A stretch of DNA of 64,000 nucleotides from Geothrix sp. (GTDB lineage Bacteria > Acidobacteriota > Holophagae > Holophagales > Holophagaceae), in contig JAGRPP010000031.1 of assembly GCA_019449415.1 (NCBI GenBank), positions 62,001 through 126,000 of the forward strand. Reading direction: 5' to 3'. Shown piece by piece: positions 24,956 to 35,578 of this stretch. The notes below the pieces were generated by a model. That model made no database searches and was not told the origin of the DNA. It was given only the letters and a program-made list of their open reading frames with translations. Each line of letters opens with the position of its first letter. Positions within the stretch are counted from its first letter, which is position 1. Made by a program: the position numbers and the translations under genes.

Positions 24956-25618
24956 ATGACGAACGAGGCTCCCCTCCCCACGACAGCCCATTTCGAATCC
25001 CGCGACTGCTTGATCCAGGCGGCCCTGCGCTGCTTTGCGAAGTACGGCTACGACGCCACCTCCATCCGCCTCATCGCATCCATGGCAGGCAAGAACTCGT
25101 CTCTTATTTCTTATTACTTCAAGGGTAAAGAGGGTCTGTACCGGGAGGTCTTCAGGCACCTGCTGACCCTGTTCGGCGCGGGCCCCATCCAGGCCCCGGC
25201 ATCCGGCCGGGTCGCCGCGGAGCCCCTGGAGGGCAGGTCGAGGCTTCACGCCCTGATCCGTCGGATCCTGGTCGAGGTGGAGGCTCATTTCCAGTCCGTT
25301 GATCCTTTGCAGGATGCGGCCATCAAGTTGTTCCTGAGTGAGGTCCAGTTCCCCAAGGAAGAGGTGAAGGACCTGATCCGGGAGCGCATGGAGCCCTCCG
25401 TGCGGGAGCTCCGGGCCTGCATCCAGGGCATCCGGCCCGACCTGTCTCCGGCGGAGATCGATTTCTGGGGAATCACCATCCAGGGCAGCTGCGTCAGCCA
25501 CGCCCTGAGGTCCGAGTTCAACCGCCTGGTGTGGACCGCCACGGACCCTTCCCTGCCCCTCGAGGACATGGCCACCCGCCTGACGAACTTCGCCTACCAC
25601 GGCCTCCAGAACGGCTGA
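24956..25618 (+). CDS. TetR/AcrR family transcriptional regulator of the RND operon
   Basis: 220 residues. Helix-turn-helix at about 15-65 (YGYDATSIRLIASMAGKNSSLISYYF) and a CerR-like C-terminal domain ending near the stop. It is encoded 112 bases upstream of an adaptor-pump-channel operon in the same direction, the common position of an AcrR/MexR-type repressor. It is also divergent from the small barrel gene (24694). It is a paralogue of the regulator at 22268. Short inverted repeats just upstream of its ATG fit autoregulation. Confidence 0.85.
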   Translation: MTNEAPLPTTAHFESRDCLIQAALRCFAKYGYDATSIRLIASMAGKNSSLISYYFKGKEGLYREVFRHLLTLFGAGPIQAPASGRVAAEPLEGRSRLHALIRRILVEVEAHFQSVDPLQDAAIKLFLSEVQFPKEEVKDLIRERMEPSVRELRACIQGIRPDLSPAEIDFWGITIQGSCVSHALRSEFNRLVWTATDPSLPLEDMATRLTNFAYHGLQNG

Positions 25619-25730
25619 AACGAGTGGCATGCGGCCAGCCTCCCTGTCATAAAAACTTCTCAGTACGCATTGCTTTGACAACCGAATCCCTTCACCGCCC
25701 ATCAGGACATTCCATTCAAGGAGCACTTCC

Positions 25731-26888
25731 ATGCAGACCCATCACCGAGGCGGAATGATCTCCATCGTCGGGGCCCTCGTGGCCGGCGGATTGCTGATCG
25801 GTTGCGGCAAGAAGGAACAGGTCAAGGCGACTCCCGAGGTGTCGGTGGTGGCCCTGCAGCCCGAGCGCGTGGCCCTCACCTTCGAGCTGCCCGGACGGAC
25901 CTCGGCCTACCTCGTGGCCGAGGTGCATCCCCAGGTGAATGGGATCGTCCAGAAGCGCCTCTTCACGGAGGGTAGCGATGTGAAGGAGGGCGAACTCCTC
26001 TACCAGATCGATCCCAGGCCCTACCAGGCTGCCTATGACACGGCCGCGGCGTCCCTGGCCCGGGCGGAAGCCAACCTGCCCGCCATCCGAAAGCGCGCCG
26101 AGCGATTCAAAGAACTGCTCACCGTCAACGCCGTGGGACAGCAGGACTACGAAGACGCTGCCGCCGCCGCCAAGCAGGCCGAAGCCGAAGTCCAGGCCCT
26201 GAAGGCCGGGGTGGAGTCCGCCCGGATCAACCTTGGCTACACCCGCATCACGGCCCCGGTCTCAGGTCGCATCGGCAAGTCCAATGTGACCCCAGGCGCC
26301 CTGGCGGCCGCCTATCAGGGCCCGGCCTTCACCACCATCCAGCAGCTGGACCAGGTCTATGTCGATTCGCCGCAGTCCAGCACTACCCTGCTGGGCATCA
26401 AGCGCAACCTCGCCTCGAACCGGATCAAGGGCAGCGCGGATCAAACCAAGGTGAAGCTTCTCCTGGAAGACGGCACGCCCTATTCGGCCTCGGGGATCCT
26501 GAAGTTCTCCGATGTCACCGTGGATCCGAGCACGGGCTCCCAGATTCTGCGCATGGTCTTCCCGAACCCCAACCATGTCCTGCTGCCGGGCATGTATGTC
26601 AGGGCCATCGTCGAGGAAGGCGTGGCCGAGCAGGCCATCCTGGCGCCGCAGCAGGGCGTCACCCGCGATCCCAAGGGCAACGCCATCGCCATGGTCGTGG
26701 ATGGTTCCGGCAAGGTCGAACAGCGCACCCTCAAGCTGGACCGCGCCATCGGCTCCAAGTGGCTGGTGGTCGAAGGCCTCCACGCCGGAGACCAGGTGAT
26801 CGTGGAAGGCCTGCAGAAGGTCCGCCCCGGCGTGGCCGTGAAGGTCGTGCCCCTCGGCGCCAAGCCCGCTCCCGCGGCCGCGAAGTAG
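25731..26888 (+). CDS. RND efflux periplasmic adaptor (AcrA/MexA type lipoprotein)
   Basis: 385 residues. The N-terminal hydrophobic segment ends in lipobox LLIGC (Cys near residue 24), so the protein is anchored to the inner membrane. Then come the barrel-sandwich half (VHPQVNGIVQKRLFTEG), an alpha-hairpin (about 100-170, Ala-rich coiled coil) and beta-barrel domains. The adaptor bridges pump and outer-membrane channel. ATG 25731 follows AAGGAG. It is the first gene of the tripartite efflux operon. Confidence 0.92.
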   Translation: MQTHHRGGMISIVGALVAGGLLIGCGKKEQVKATPEVSVVALQPERVALTFELPGRTSAYLVAEVHPQVNGIVQKRLFTEGSDVKEGELLYQIDPRPYQAAYDTAAASLARAEANLPAIRKRAERFKELLTVNAVGQQDYEDAAAAAKQAEAEVQALKAGVESARINLGYTRITAPVSGRIGKSNVTPGALAAAYQGPAFTTIQQLDQVYVDSPQSSTTLLGIKRNLASNRIKGSADQTKVKLLLEDGTPYSASGILKFSDVTVDPSTGSQILRMVFPNPNHVLLPGMYVRAIVEEGVAEQAILAPQQGVTRDPKGNAIAMVVDGSGKVEQRTLKLDRAIGSKWLVVEGLHAGDQVIVEGLQKVRPGVAVKVVPLGAKPAPAAAK

Positions 26889-26900
26889 AGGAGCCGCCCC

Positions 26901-29900
26901 ATGGTCAATTTCTTCATCGATCGACCCATCTTCGCCTGGGTGGTGGCCATCGTCATGATGCTGGCCGGCCTCCTGGCCATCAACACCCTGCCCATCTCCC
27001 AGTACCCACCCGTCGCCCCGCCCTCCATCTCCGTGGACGCCTTCTACCCCGGGGCCTCCGCCAAGACCGTAGAGAACACCGTCACCCAGATCATCGAGCA
27101 GAAGATGACGGGCCTGGACCGGCTGCTCTACATGTCCGCCAGCAGCGACTCCGCGGGCCACGGCAGCGTCACGCTCACCTTTCAGCCGGGCACCGATCCC
27201 GATGCCGCCTGGGCCAAGGTCCAGAACAAGCTGGAGCTGGCCAAGCCCCTGATGCCCCAGGTCGTGCAGCAGATGGGCATCGCGGTCACCAAGTCCACGA
27301 AGAACATCTTCATGATCCTGTCCATCTCCTCGGCGGACGGCAGCATGAATGCCGAGGACCTGCGCGACTACCTGGCCTCGAATGTGGAGAATGTCATCAG
27401 CCGCGTGGAGGGCGTCGGCGAGGTCCTCTCCTTCGGCACTCAGTACGCGATGCGGATCTGGCTCAACCCGGATCGCATGGTGGGATACCGCATCACTCCC
27501 GACGACATCCGCCAGGCTGTGAAGGCCTACAACGCGCAGATCTCCGCCGGCCAGGCGGGCGGCCTCCCCGCCGTCCAGGGCCAGCGGCTGAATGTGACCG
27601 TGAATGTGCAGGAACTCCTCCAGACGCCCGAGCAGTTCGGGGCCATCCCCCTCCGCATCAACGCGGATGGCTCCACGATCCGCCTCCGGGATGTGGCCCG
27701 CACCGAGCTCGGAACCGAGTCCTACGAAAGCGACACGAAGCTCAACGGGCAGCCGGCCGCCGGCATGCTCATTCGCCTGGCCTCGGGCGCCAACGCGCTG
27801 GATACCTCCAAGCTCGTCAAGGCCAAGCTCAATGAGCTCTCCCCTTATTTCCCCCCGGGGGTCAAGGTCGACTATCCCTACGAGACGACCCCCTTCGTAA
27901 CCGTGGCCATCAACGAAGTGGTGAAGACCCTCATCGAGGCTGTGATCCTCGTCTTCTTGGTCATGCTGCTCTTCCTCGGGAACTTCCGCGCCACCCTGAT
28001 CCCGACCATCGCGGTTCCGGTGGTGCTCCTGGGCACCTTCGCGATCCTCCAATATGTGGGCATGTCGATCAACATGCTCACCATGTTCGCCATGGTGCTG
28101 GCCATTGGCCTCCTGGTGGACGATGCCATCGTCGTGGTCGAAAATGTCGAGCGCATCATGCACGAGGAGGGCCTGTCACCCCTGGAGGCCACCCGTAAAT
28201 CCATGGGCCAGATCACCAGCGCCCTCGTGGGCATCGGCCTGGTGCTATCCGCCGTGTTCGGCCCCATGGCCTTCTTCGGCGGGTCCACGGGCATCATCTT
28301 CCGGCAGTTCTCCTTCACCCTCATCACCGCCATGATGCTCTCCGTGGTGGTGGCCCTGGTCCTCACGCCCTCCCTCTGCGTGACCTTCCTGAAGCCCATC
28401 GAGAAGGGCCACGAGGCCGCCGAGAAGGGCTGGAAAGTCACGCGCCCCTTCTTCCTGTGGTTCGACCACTTCTACAACAAGATCAACCACATCTTCGTGG
28501 GTCAGCTCGAGCGCGTGCTCTCCAAGTGGGGCCGCTATGCCGTCATCTACGGCATGATCGTGCTCGGCATGGGCGTCCTGTTTATGCGCCTGCCCACCGC
28601 CTTCCTCCCCGAGGAGGACCAGGGCATCATCATGACCCTCGTGCAGCTCCCCGCTGGATCCACCCTGGAGCAGACCCAGAAGGTCATGTCCGAGGTCCAG
28701 CAGTACTACCAGAACGATGAGAAGGAGGCCGTCGCCTCCTGCCTGACCGTGGGCGGATTCAGCGTGGCCGGACGCGGCCAGAACAACGGCATGGCCTTCG
28801 TCAAGCTCAAGGACTGGCACCTCCGGGACCGCTCCGACCTGAAGGCGGAGGCCGTCATCAAGCGGGCCATGCGCACCTTCTCCGCGCGCCGGGATTCCAT
28901 GGTCTTCGCCGTGGCGCCTCCCGCCATCCTGGAACTCGGCAACGCGACAGGCTTCGACTTCCAGCTGCAGGATCGCGCCGGCGTCGGCCATGCCAAGCTC
29001 ATGGAGGCCCGGAATCAGCTGCTGGGTCTGGCGGCCCAGAACGCCAACCTCAAGGCCGTGCGCCCCAACGGCCTGGATGACCAGCCGGAATACAATGTCC
29101 GGCTCAACCAGGACCGGGCCGGCACACTGGGCGTTCCCCTGCCGGCCATCAGCGACACCCTGGCCAGCGCCTGGGGCGGCTCCTATGTGAACGACTTCAT
29201 CAACCGCGGCCGGGTCAAGCGGGTCTACATGCAGGCCGATGCCCCCTTCCGCATGCAGCTGGAGGACCTGAACAAGCTCTATGTCAGGAGCACCGCCGGG
29301 GCGATGGTGCCGTTCTCTGCCTTCTCTGCCGGTGAATGGAGCTATGGGTCTCCCAACCTCCAGCGCTACAACAGCTTCCCTTCCGTGAACATCCAGGGTG
29401 AGCCCGCCGCCGGCAAGAGCACCGGCGACGCCATGCTGGCCATGGAGGACATCGTCAAGAAGCTCCCGGCCGGCATCGGCTTCGAGTGGACGGGACTCTC
29501 TTACCAGGAACGGCAGGCGGGCTCCCAGGCTCCGGCGCTCTACGCCGTGTCCATCCTGGTGATCTTCCTGTGTCTCGCGGCCCTCTACGAGAGCTGGACG
29601 ATCCCCTTCTCGATCCTGCTGGTGCTCCCGGTGGGTGTCTTCGGCGCCGTTCTGGCCACCTGGGGCCGGGGCCTGTCCAGCGATGTCTATTTCCAGATCG
29701 GCCTGCTGACGACCCTTGGCCTCACCGCCAAGAACGCCATCCTCATCGTGCAGTTCGCTGAAGAGCAGATGGCCCAGGGCGTGGGACTTATGGAAGCGGC
29801 CATGGAAGCCTCCCGTCTCCGCCTCCGCCCCATTCTGATGACCTCCCTGGCCTTCACCTTCGGCGTGCTGCCGATGGCCATGACCCGGGGGGCCGGTGCG

Positions 29901-30071
29901 GCGGCCCAGAACGCCATTGGTACCGGCGTGGTCGGCGGCATGCTGACGGCCACTTTCATCGCCATCTTCTACATCCCTTTGTCTTTCGTCCTGGTCAGCC
30001 AGCTGTTCAAGAAGAAGCGCCAGGATCCTGTCCCCGCAAGCGTCGGGAATTCCGAGGAGGGGCAGCCATGA
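26901..30071 (+). CDS. RND multidrug efflux pump (AcrB/MexB, HAE1 family)
   Basis: 1056 residues, the normal length for HAE1 pumps. It starts [14 protein letters not shown], the family N-terminus. Proton-relay residues are in place: Asp407 and Asp408 in [14 protein letters not shown] and Lys in [15 protein letters not shown] of helix 10. Two large periplasmic loops and 12 helices are recognisable. The pump exports hydrophobic or amphiphilic compounds using proton import. It lies 12 bases after the adaptor gene and overlaps the channel gene by four bases. Confidence 0.95.
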   Translation: MVNFFIDRPIFAWVVAIVMMLAGLLAINTLPISQYPPVAPPSISVDAFYPGASAKTVENTVTQIIEQKMTGLDRLLYMSASSDSAGHGSVTLTFQPGTDPDAAWAKVQNKLELAKPLMPQVVQQMGIAVTKSTKNIFMILSISSADGSMNAEDLRDYLASNVENVISRVEGVGEVLSFGTQYAMRIWLNPDRMVGYRITPDDIRQAVKAYNAQISAGQAGGLPAVQGQRLNVTVNVQELLQTPEQFGAIPLRINADGSTIRLRDVARTELGTESYESDTKLNGQPAAGMLIRLASGANALDTSKLVKAKLNELSPYFPPGVKVDYPYETTPFVTVAINEVVKTLIEAVILVFLVMLLFLGNFRATLIPTIAVPVVLLGTFAILQYVGMSINMLTMFAMVLAIGLLVDDAIVVVENVERIMHEEGLSPLEATRKSMGQITSALVGIGLVLSAVFGPMAFFGGSTGIIFRQFSFTLITAMMLSVVVALVLTPSLCVTFLKPIEKGHEAAEKGWKVTRPFFLWFDHFYNKINHIFVGQLERVLSKWGRYAVIYGMIVLGMGVLFMRLPTAFLPEEDQGIIMTLVQLPAGSTLEQTQKVMSEVQQYYQNDEKEAVASCLTVGGFSVAGRGQNNGMAFVKLKDWHLRDRSDLKAEAVIKRAMRTFSARRDSMVFAVAPPAILELGNATGFDFQLQDRAGVGHAKLMEARNQLLGLAAQNANLKAVRPNGLDDQPEYNVRLNQDRAGTLGVPLPAISDTLASAWGGSYVNDFINRGRVKRVYMQADAPFRMQLEDLNKLYVRSTAGAMVPFSAFSAGEWSYGSPNLQRYNSFPSVNIQGEPAAGKSTGDAMLAMEDIVKKLPAGIGFEWTGLSYQERQAGSQAPALYAVSILVIFLCLAALYESWTIPFSILLVLPVGVFGAVLATWGRGLSSDVYFQIGLLTTLGLTAKNAILIVQFAEEQMAQGVGLMEAAMEASRLRLRPILMTSLAFTFGVLPMAMTRGAGAAAQNAIGTGVVGGMLTATFIAIFYIPLSFVLVSQLFKKKRQDPVPASVGNSEEGQP

Positions 30072-31558
30072 GGTCGCTCAGAGCCTGGTCCGTCCTTCCC
30101 CTCACCTTCGCCATGGTGGGCTGCGTTTCCATGGCCCCGAAGTACCGGGTACCTGAGCCCCCGGTGCCGAAGGCCTGGCCCGAAGGGCCTTCCTACAAGC
30201 CGGCCATCGGTGCCACTGGTGTCACTGGCCAACCGGCCGCCGACCTCGCCTGGCAGGATTTCTTCGTGGACACGCAGCTGCGGAAGGTCCTGGACCTCGC
30301 CCTCCGCAACAACCGAGATCTGCGGATCGCGGCATTGAACACCGAGAAGGCGCGGGCCTATTACCGGATCCAGCGGGCCGAGCTGTTGCCCTCGATCAAC
30401 GCCGTCGGAGCGGGAACCCGCCAACGGCTCCCCGCCAGCGTCTCAGGAGTCGGGCGATCGGTTGTCGTCGAACAGGACACGGTCAATGTCGGCATCAGCG
30501 CCTGGGAGCTGGATTTCTTCGGGCGCGTCCGGAGCCTGAAGAACCGGGCCCTGGAGCAGTACCTCGCCACGGAGCAGGCCCGCAACAGCGCCCAGATCTC
30601 GCTGCTGGCCGAAGTCGCCAATGTCTACCTCGCCCTTGGCGCCGACCGCGAAAGCCTGAAGCTCGCCCAGGAAACCCTGGCGAACCAGGAGGCTTCCTAC
30701 AAGCTCATCCACCGCCGCTTCGAAGTCGGCGCCTCCTCCGAGATCGATGCCTACCGCGCCCAGGTCAGCGTCGAGACGGCGCGGGGAGATGTGGCCCGGT
30801 ACACTCGCACCGTGGCCCTGGATGAAAATGCGCTGAGGCTGCTGGTGGGCTCCGCCGTACCTGCGGAATGGCTTCCCGAGGTCCTGGGCAGCGTCACTGC
30901 GCTCAAGGACATCGCCCCCGGGCTGCCCTCGGAGGTGCTGACGCACCGGCCCGACATCCTCATGGCCGAAAACCAGCTCAAGGCGGCCAACGCCAACATC
31001 GGCGCGGCCAGGGCGGCCTTCTTCCCCCGCATCTCCCTCACCACGAACATCGGCACCATGGGCAGCGAGCTCTCCGGGCTCTTCAAGACCGGCTCGGATT
31101 CCTGGGCCTTTTCGCCCCAGATCGTCCTTCCGATCTTCAATGCCGGCGCCCGGCGGGCGAACCTCAAGGCCGCCAACGCCGACCGGGACATCACCCTGGC
31201 CCAGTACGAGAAGGCCATCCAGGTGGCCTTCAAGGAAGTCGCCGATGCGCTGGCCCAGCGCGGCACCCTCGAGGATCAGTTGACGGCCCAGGAAACGCTC
31301 ACGCGGGCCCTGGAAGGAACTCACCGGCTGGCCACGGCCCGCTACGCAGCGGGCATCGATGGATATTTGGGCGTCCTGGATGCCCAGCGCTCCCTCTATG
31401 CCGCCCAGCAGGGGCTCATCGCCCTCCGCCAGGCCAAATACGGCAACCTCGTCAGCCTCTACAAGGTACTCGGCGGCGGCTGGAATCCCTCCGAGCGCCC
31501 CGCTGCGCCCAAGGCCACCCCGCCCGCTTCGGCGGCAGCCAAGCCCTCCGCCTCCTGA
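30068..31558 (+). CDS. Outer-membrane efflux channel (OprM/NodT family lipoprotein)
   Basis: 496 residues. Lipobox AMVGC places a lipidated Cys near residue 19. Two homologous TolC-like halves follow, with [21 protein letters not shown] near 65 and the [23 protein letters not shown] repeat near 330-365. The C-terminus is a Pro/Ala-rich tail. It overlaps the pump gene by ATGA, so all three parts are made from one operon. No other channel gene is in the window. Confidence 0.92.
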   Translation: MRSLRAWSVLPLTFAMVGCVSMAPKYRVPEPPVPKAWPEGPSYKPAIGATGVTGQPAADLAWQDFFVDTQLRKVLDLALRNNRDLRIAALNTEKARAYYRIQRAELLPSINAVGAGTRQRLPASVSGVGRSVVVEQDTVNVGISAWELDFFGRVRSLKNRALEQYLATEQARNSAQISLLAEVANVYLALGADRESLKLAQETLANQEASYKLIHRRFEVGASSEIDAYRAQVSVETARGDVARYTRTVALDENALRLLVGSAVPAEWLPEVLGSVTALKDIAPGLPSEVLTHRPDILMAENQLKAANANIGAARAAFFPRISLTTNIGTMGSELSGLFKTGSDSWAFSPQIVLPIFNAGARRANLKAANADRDITLAQYEKAIQVAFKEVADALAQRGTLEDQLTAQETLTRALEGTHRLATARYAAGIDGYLGVLDAQRSLYAAQQGLIALRQAKYGNLVSLYKVLGGGWNPSERPAAPKATPPASAAAKPSAS

Positions 31559-31567
31559 GTCAACCAC

Positions 31568-31597
31568 GGCGACTCGCCGGCCTGCCGGCGGGTCGCC
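31568..31597 (+). terminator. GC-rich hairpin after the efflux operon
   Basis: A 13-bp stem (31568-31580 with 31585-31597, one G-T pair) and a 4-base loop start ten bases after the channel stop. Only CTT follows, so it is a weak terminator or an mRNA-end stabiliser. Confidence 0.5.
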
Positions 31598-31656
31598 CTT
31601 AGCTCCCCAAGTCGCGAGACGACTGGACTGCGGCCGAGGTCCTGCTTGTCAGGGGG

Positions 31657-33663
31657 CTACTTTCCCGGAGCCGCCTTCTGCACCGGTTCCATGAGGTTGC
31701 AGTGGGCGCAGCGATGGAAGAAATCCCCACGCCGGGTACTGGGGATGATCCGCATGGGCTGACCACAGGTGGGACACGGGGCCCCATGAACCTGAGGGGC
31801 CGGCGCCTCCTCGAGCTCGGCCACCACGCCGGACACAAACCCCCGGATGTCGGTCATGAAGGCGGCTCGGGTTTCCTCGCCGCGCCGCATCCGCTCCAGG
31901 CGGGCCTCCCAGGTGCCCGTCAGCTCCGCGCTGCGCAGGGCTTCGGCTGGAAGCCCCTGGATGAGCCGGATGCCCTTGTCCGTGGGCAGCAGGATGTTGC
32001 GCTTGCGCTCGATGTAGGCCCGCTTGATGAGCGTCTCGATCATGTTGGCGCGCGTCGCCGGGGTGCCGAGGCCGCAGTCCCGCATGGCCCCGCGCAGGGC
32101 TTCATCATCCAGCTCCCTGCCCGCCCCTTGCATGGCGGAGAGCAGATCGCCCTCGCTCATGCGCTTGGGAGGCGTCGTCTTCCCTTCCTTGGGCTGCAGC
32201 GAGGCGACCTCCACCGCTTCGCCCTTCTTCACGACGGGCAGGCCCCCTTCGAGTTCCTCCTCGCCATCCTCGTCCGCCTCGGCAGGCTCGGCGGCCTTCT
32301 CCACCTTCTTCCGGCGATAGGGAGGATCGATGGCGGACCATCCCTCCTCCTTCACCACGGTGCCGTTGGTCTTGAAGGTCTCGCCTTCGACTTCCGTGAT
32401 GATCGTGGTCTTGGCCTCCACCCGATCCGGGAAATAGGCCGCCAGGAACCGCCGGGCGATGAGGTCGTAGATCCGCAACTCGTCGCCCGCGAGGCCCTTC
32501 GCAGGCTTTTCCGTGGGCACCAGGGCCGCGTGGTCCTCCACTTCCTGGTCATTGACGAAACGCTTGTCGAGCTTCACAGGCCACCGCTGGCGGAGCTGCT
32601 CAAGGAAGGGCTGAAGTTCCGTGAGCTGTCCCTGAGCCAGCGCCTTGATCCACTGCGGGGCTTTGAGGGCATCGGCTTCCGTCAGGTGGCGGCTGTTGGT
32701 GCGGGGGTAGGAAATGAGCTGCTTTTCGTACAGGTTCTGCGCCAGGCCCAGCGTGCCTTCGGCGGTGAACCCGAAGCGCTTGTTGGCTTCCTTCTGCAGG
32801 TTGGTGAGGTCGTACAGCAGGTCAGGTTTCTTCTTCTCCGTCCGGCCCGTGGCGCTTTTGATCCTTCCAGGCCTGCCCTCGAGATTCGCCGCCAGGGCCC
32901 GGGCCTCCGCCTCGGTGCCGAAGCGCTCCTGCGTCTGCCCATCCTGCTCCTTGAACCACCGCCCCTCGTACTCCCCGTCGGCATGGGCGAATCGGGCCCG
33001 CAGGGTCCAGAAGGGCTGGGGCTTGAAGTCGCGGATGTCCAGTTCCCGGCGCACCAGCAGGGCCAGGGTCGGCGTCTGCACCCGCCCCACGCTCCACACG
33101 CCGTCTTCGGCCCCCGCGCGGCGCATGCGGAGGGTCTGCGCCCGCGTGGCATTGATGCCCACCAGCCAGTCCGCCTCCTGGCGGCTGCGCGCGGCATCCC
33201 GAAGGCCTGTGTAGGCCTCGCCGGGCTTCATGGCGGCGTAGGCGGCTTGGATCGCTTCCGGAGTGAGGCTGGAGGTCCAGAAGCGCTGGACCGGCCGGGT
33301 GCACCCCGCCAGACGATAGACGAGATCGAAGATCAGTTCTCCCTCGCGCCCGGCGTCCGTGGCGTTCACCACCTCGGTGATGTCGGCCCGGTTCATCAGG
33401 CGCGCCACGACCTCAAATTGTTCCCTGGTCTGCTCGATGGGCGCGTAGCGGAAGGGCTCGGGGAAAATGGGAAGCCGGTCCCAGCGCCAGGCCTTCCAGG
33501 CGGGATCATAGCCTTCGGGATTCAGGGCCTCGACCAGATGCCCGACGCACCAGGTCACCACCAGGCCGTTTCCTTCGATGAGGCTGCGACCCCGCCCCGG
33601 CAGGCCCAGGGCCTCCGCCAAGGCGCGGCCCATGCTCGGTTTCTCGGCGATGATCAGGCGCAG
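31657..33663 (-). CDS. topB: DNA topoisomerase III (type IA)
   Basis: About 668 residues. The TOPRIM domain starts RLIIAEKPSMGRAL and carries TDAGREGELI for Mg2+ binding. The 5Y-CAP region has GVWSVGRVQTPTLALL, and the active Tyr319 lies in ISYPRTNSR. A C-terminal zinc-ribbon remnant reads CPTCGQP then CAHC. Type IA enzymes relax or decatenate single-stranded crossings. The first ATG (33631-33633) would cut off the essential AEKPS motif, while a CTG at 33663, five bases after GGAG, gives a normal N-terminus; CTG initiation is therefore inferred. It is preceded on the same strand by the DUF885-like gene. Confidence 0.9.
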   Translation of the reverse strand: MRLIIAEKPSMGRALAEALGLPGRGRSLIEGNGLVVTWCVGHLVEALNPEGYDPAWKAWRWDRLPIFPEPFRYAPIEQTREQFEVVARLMNRADITEVVNATDAGREGELIFDLVYRLAGCTRPVQRFWTSSLTPEAIQAAYAAMKPGEAYTGLRDAARSRQEADWLVGINATRAQTLRMRRAGAEDGVWSVGRVQTPTLALLVRRELDIRDFKPQPFWTLRARFAHADGEYEGRWFKEQDGQTQERFGTEAEARALAANLEGRPGRIKSATGRTEKKKPDLLYDLTNLQKEANKRFGFTAEGTLGLAQNLYEKQLISYPRTNSRHLTEADALKAPQWIKALAQGQLTELQPFLEQLRQRWPVKLDKRFVNDQEVEDHAALVPTEKPAKGLAGDELRIYDLIARRFLAAYFPDRVEAKTTIITEVEGETFKTNGTVVKEEGWSAIDPPYRRKKVEKAAEPAEADEDGEEELEGGLPVVKKGEAVEVASLQPKEGKTTPPKRMSEGDLLSAMQGAGRELDDEALRGAMRDCGLGTPATRANMIETLIKRAYIERKRNILLPTDKGIRLIQGLPAEALRSAELTGTWEARLERMRRGEETRAAFMTDIRGFVSGVVAELEEAPAPQVHGAPCPTCGQPMRIIPSTRRGDFFHRCAHCNLMEPVQKAAPGK

Positions 33664-33708
33664 GGTGACTCCAAGGCTCCGCCCCCATTGTAGGAGAGGA
33701 ACCGACTC

Positions 33709-34947
33709 CTAGAGCCCCAGCGCCCTCGGTAACCGGGGGCTGGAGATCAGATCGACGAAGACCGCCCAGCGCCGGTCTGGGTGTTCGGCGGTGCCGCCCC
33801 GCTTCTCGACCCACTCGCGCACAAGCTGCTCACCGAGGTTGTAGTTGATGACATAGCTGCGATAGGTGTCGATGAAACGGAGGCGCTGGGCCGCCTGGGC
33901 CGGGCTTCGCAAAGAGTAGCGGACCAAAAAGGCCTCGGCTCCCGCCCGGTCGAGGCGGCCATCCAGGTAACCCCGGGCGGCCTCATTGTCGGCGAAGGCC
34001 AACACCTTCATCTCCGTCTGGACCTGCGACCACCGCTCAGCTTCGGCGGGATCGAGGCCCGCGAGGGGAAAGAGCACCTCACGCTCGAAGGCCTGTTTCT
34101 CCCGGCCTGGGAAGGCCACCTCGATGCCGAAGTTGGCGGTGCCTTCGGCGATGAGGGACTGGGGCGAAAACAGCGGATAGATCGTGAATTCCACCCAGCC
34201 CCGGCCCTCCGGCGGCCCCTGGGCGAAGCGCTGCTCCAGCAGGGCGTTGTAGACATGGTGGCCCGGGTAACCCTCGTGGGCCGCCAGATCCAGGGCCCGG
34301 TCGATGGCGATGGGCAGATCCAAGTTCACCTGGATCACCGAGGTGCCCCTCCCCTGGTACCAGTTGTAGGCCGACCAGGACTTGCCGGTGACATACTCCA
34401 CGCGGAAATGATCGGTGGCCGGCAGGACGGCATGGGCCCGGGTGCGTTCCCGGGCCTCCGCAATGGCCGCCTGGAAGACGGCATCGACCCGATCGCCGGG
34501 GATGAGCACCCGCTCCCGCGCCTTCTGGTAGCGGTCCTGGACTGAGCCAGGGCCAATCAGGAGATGATCCAGCCGAGCCAGGGCCGACTCGAAGGTCGAT
34601 TCCGGAATGCCGGGAGGACGGACTTGATAGAGCGCCTCGGCCTCGTCGTCGAAACTGAAGCGATGACCCGCGAGGCGGTCCAGGTGGGCCGCCACGGCCT
34701 GGAGCTGACCCAGGAGATAGTCACGGCGCAGGAGCTCGTCGGCCGGCGCCGCGGCGGCGGCTACTCCACCCTGGATCCGGCGCGCCTCGGCCCTCAGGTC
34801 GGGGAGGGCCCGTGGACTCCCGGCCTCGGCGGCCTCCTTCCAGGACGGCGAACCGTAGTAGGCATCCACGAAATGGGGGTCGTGGCGACCCACCGCCAGC
34901 ACCAGGTTCACATAGGCGGCAGCCCACTCTGAAAGATGCATGCTCAT
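33709..34947 (-). CDS. DUF885-like protein with HEGYPGHH motif
   Basis: 412 residues from ATG 34947 (TTG 34959 and ATG 34941 are alternatives). The central LAAHEGYPGHHVYN is the HExxPGHH pattern of DUF885 proteins, which are thought to be zinc-dependent peptidase-like enzymes. A downstream Glu in IAEGTANFGIE could be the third ligand. No signal peptide is obvious, so it is likely cytoplasmic. Substrate unknown. The gene runs toward topB with a 45-base gap. It is divergent from marR. Confidence 0.65.
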   Translation of the reverse strand: MSMHLSEWAAAYVNLVLAVGRHDPHFVDAYYGSPSWKEAAEAGSPRALPDLRAEARRIQGGVAAAAAPADELLRRDYLLGQLQAVAAHLDRLAGHRFSFDDEAEALYQVRPPGIPESTFESALARLDHLLIGPGSVQDRYQKARERVLIPGDRVDAVFQAAIAEARERTRAHAVLPATDHFRVEYVTGKSWSAYNWYQGRGTSVIQVNLDLPIAIDRALDLAAHEGYPGHHVYNALLEQRFAQGPPEGRGWVEFTIYPLFSPQSLIAEGTANFGIEVAFPGREKQAFEREVLFPLAGLDPAEAERWSQVQTEMKVLAFADNEAARGYLDGRLDRAGAEAFLVRYSLRSPAQAAQRLRFIDTYRSYVINYNLGEQLVREWVEKRGGTAEHPDRRWAVFVDLISSPRLPRALGL

Positions 34948-35052
34948 CCGCGCCCCCAAGTCCGTTCGCCCAGCAGCCCCATCCTAGCCCGCCACCCTCG
35001 CCCGGGGTCCAGAACCCGGATGCTGTCGTGGGAGCCGTTCATCTGCTACCGT

Positions 35053-35064
35053 ATTCAATTGTAT
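35053..35064. promoter_or_regulatory. MarR operator candidate overlapping the marR start codon
   Basis: ATTCAATTGTAT is an imperfect palindrome around CAATTG. It overlaps the start codon of the MarR gene (35063). MarR proteins favour short AT-rich palindromes near their own promoters. No Shine-Dalgarno sequence is visible before this ATG, so the mRNA may be leaderless and the operator could overlap the transcription start. Confidence 0.35.
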
Positions 35065-35578
35065 GGGATCCCAATCATCATCTCCAGCCGCCGACCTCAC
35101 CACCCGCCGAATCCTCCAGTCCTTGCGGGCGATCGTCAGGGACCTGCGCCGCGCCTCTGTGTCCTGCGAGAAGCAATTCGGACTGAGTGCGGCCCAGCTG
35201 TTCGTACTCCAGACCCTCCGCAGTCAGCCGGGCATGAGCCTGGGGGAGGTGGCCGAACGGACCGCCACCGACCAGAGCTCGGTTTCGGTCGTGGTCCGGA
35301 AACTGGAGGAGAAGGGCCTCGTCCAGAAACAGACCTCCAGCCAGGACGCCCGCCGGCTAGAGCTCAGCCTGACCCGGGCTGGAAAGCGCCTCGCCGAGAA
35401 AACGCCACCGGCCGTCCAGGATCTCCTGATCCAGAGCATCACGGACCTCTCCATCCATGACCGAAGGCTGCTGGCAGAGCTCCTGGACCGGATCGTTCCA
35501 TCCGGAACCGGAGAGCAGCCCATGTTCTTCGAAGAGCCGGCGCGCGAGGGAACGGGGAGGAAGGGTGATCATGAGTGA
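35063..35578 (+). CDS. MarR family transcriptional regulator
   Basis: 171 residues. The winged helix-turn-helix covers about 45-115 (QPGMSLGEVAERTATDQSSVSVVVRKLEEKGLV, then the wing SSQDARRLELSLT). The N- and C-terminal helices form the usual dimer interface. It overlaps the ClC gene by eight bases (ATGAGTGA), so the two are coupled and the regulator probably controls the channel. MarR proteins respond to phenolic or oxidative ligands, or in a few cases to ions and pH; which applies here is unknown. Confidence 0.87.
   Translation: MGSQSSSPAADLTTRRILQSLRAIVRDLRRASVSCEKQFGLSAAQLFVLQTLRSQPGMSLGEVAERTATDQSSVSVVVRKLEEKGLVQKQTSSQDARRLELSLTRAGKRLAEKTPPAVQDLLIQSITDLSIHDRRLLAELLDRIVPSGTGEQPMFFEEPAREGTGRKGDHE

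Noticed and set aside
31702..33693. 663-codon plus-strand frame over topB
   Set aside because: The minus-strand topB has full topoisomerase motifs; the plus frame has none.
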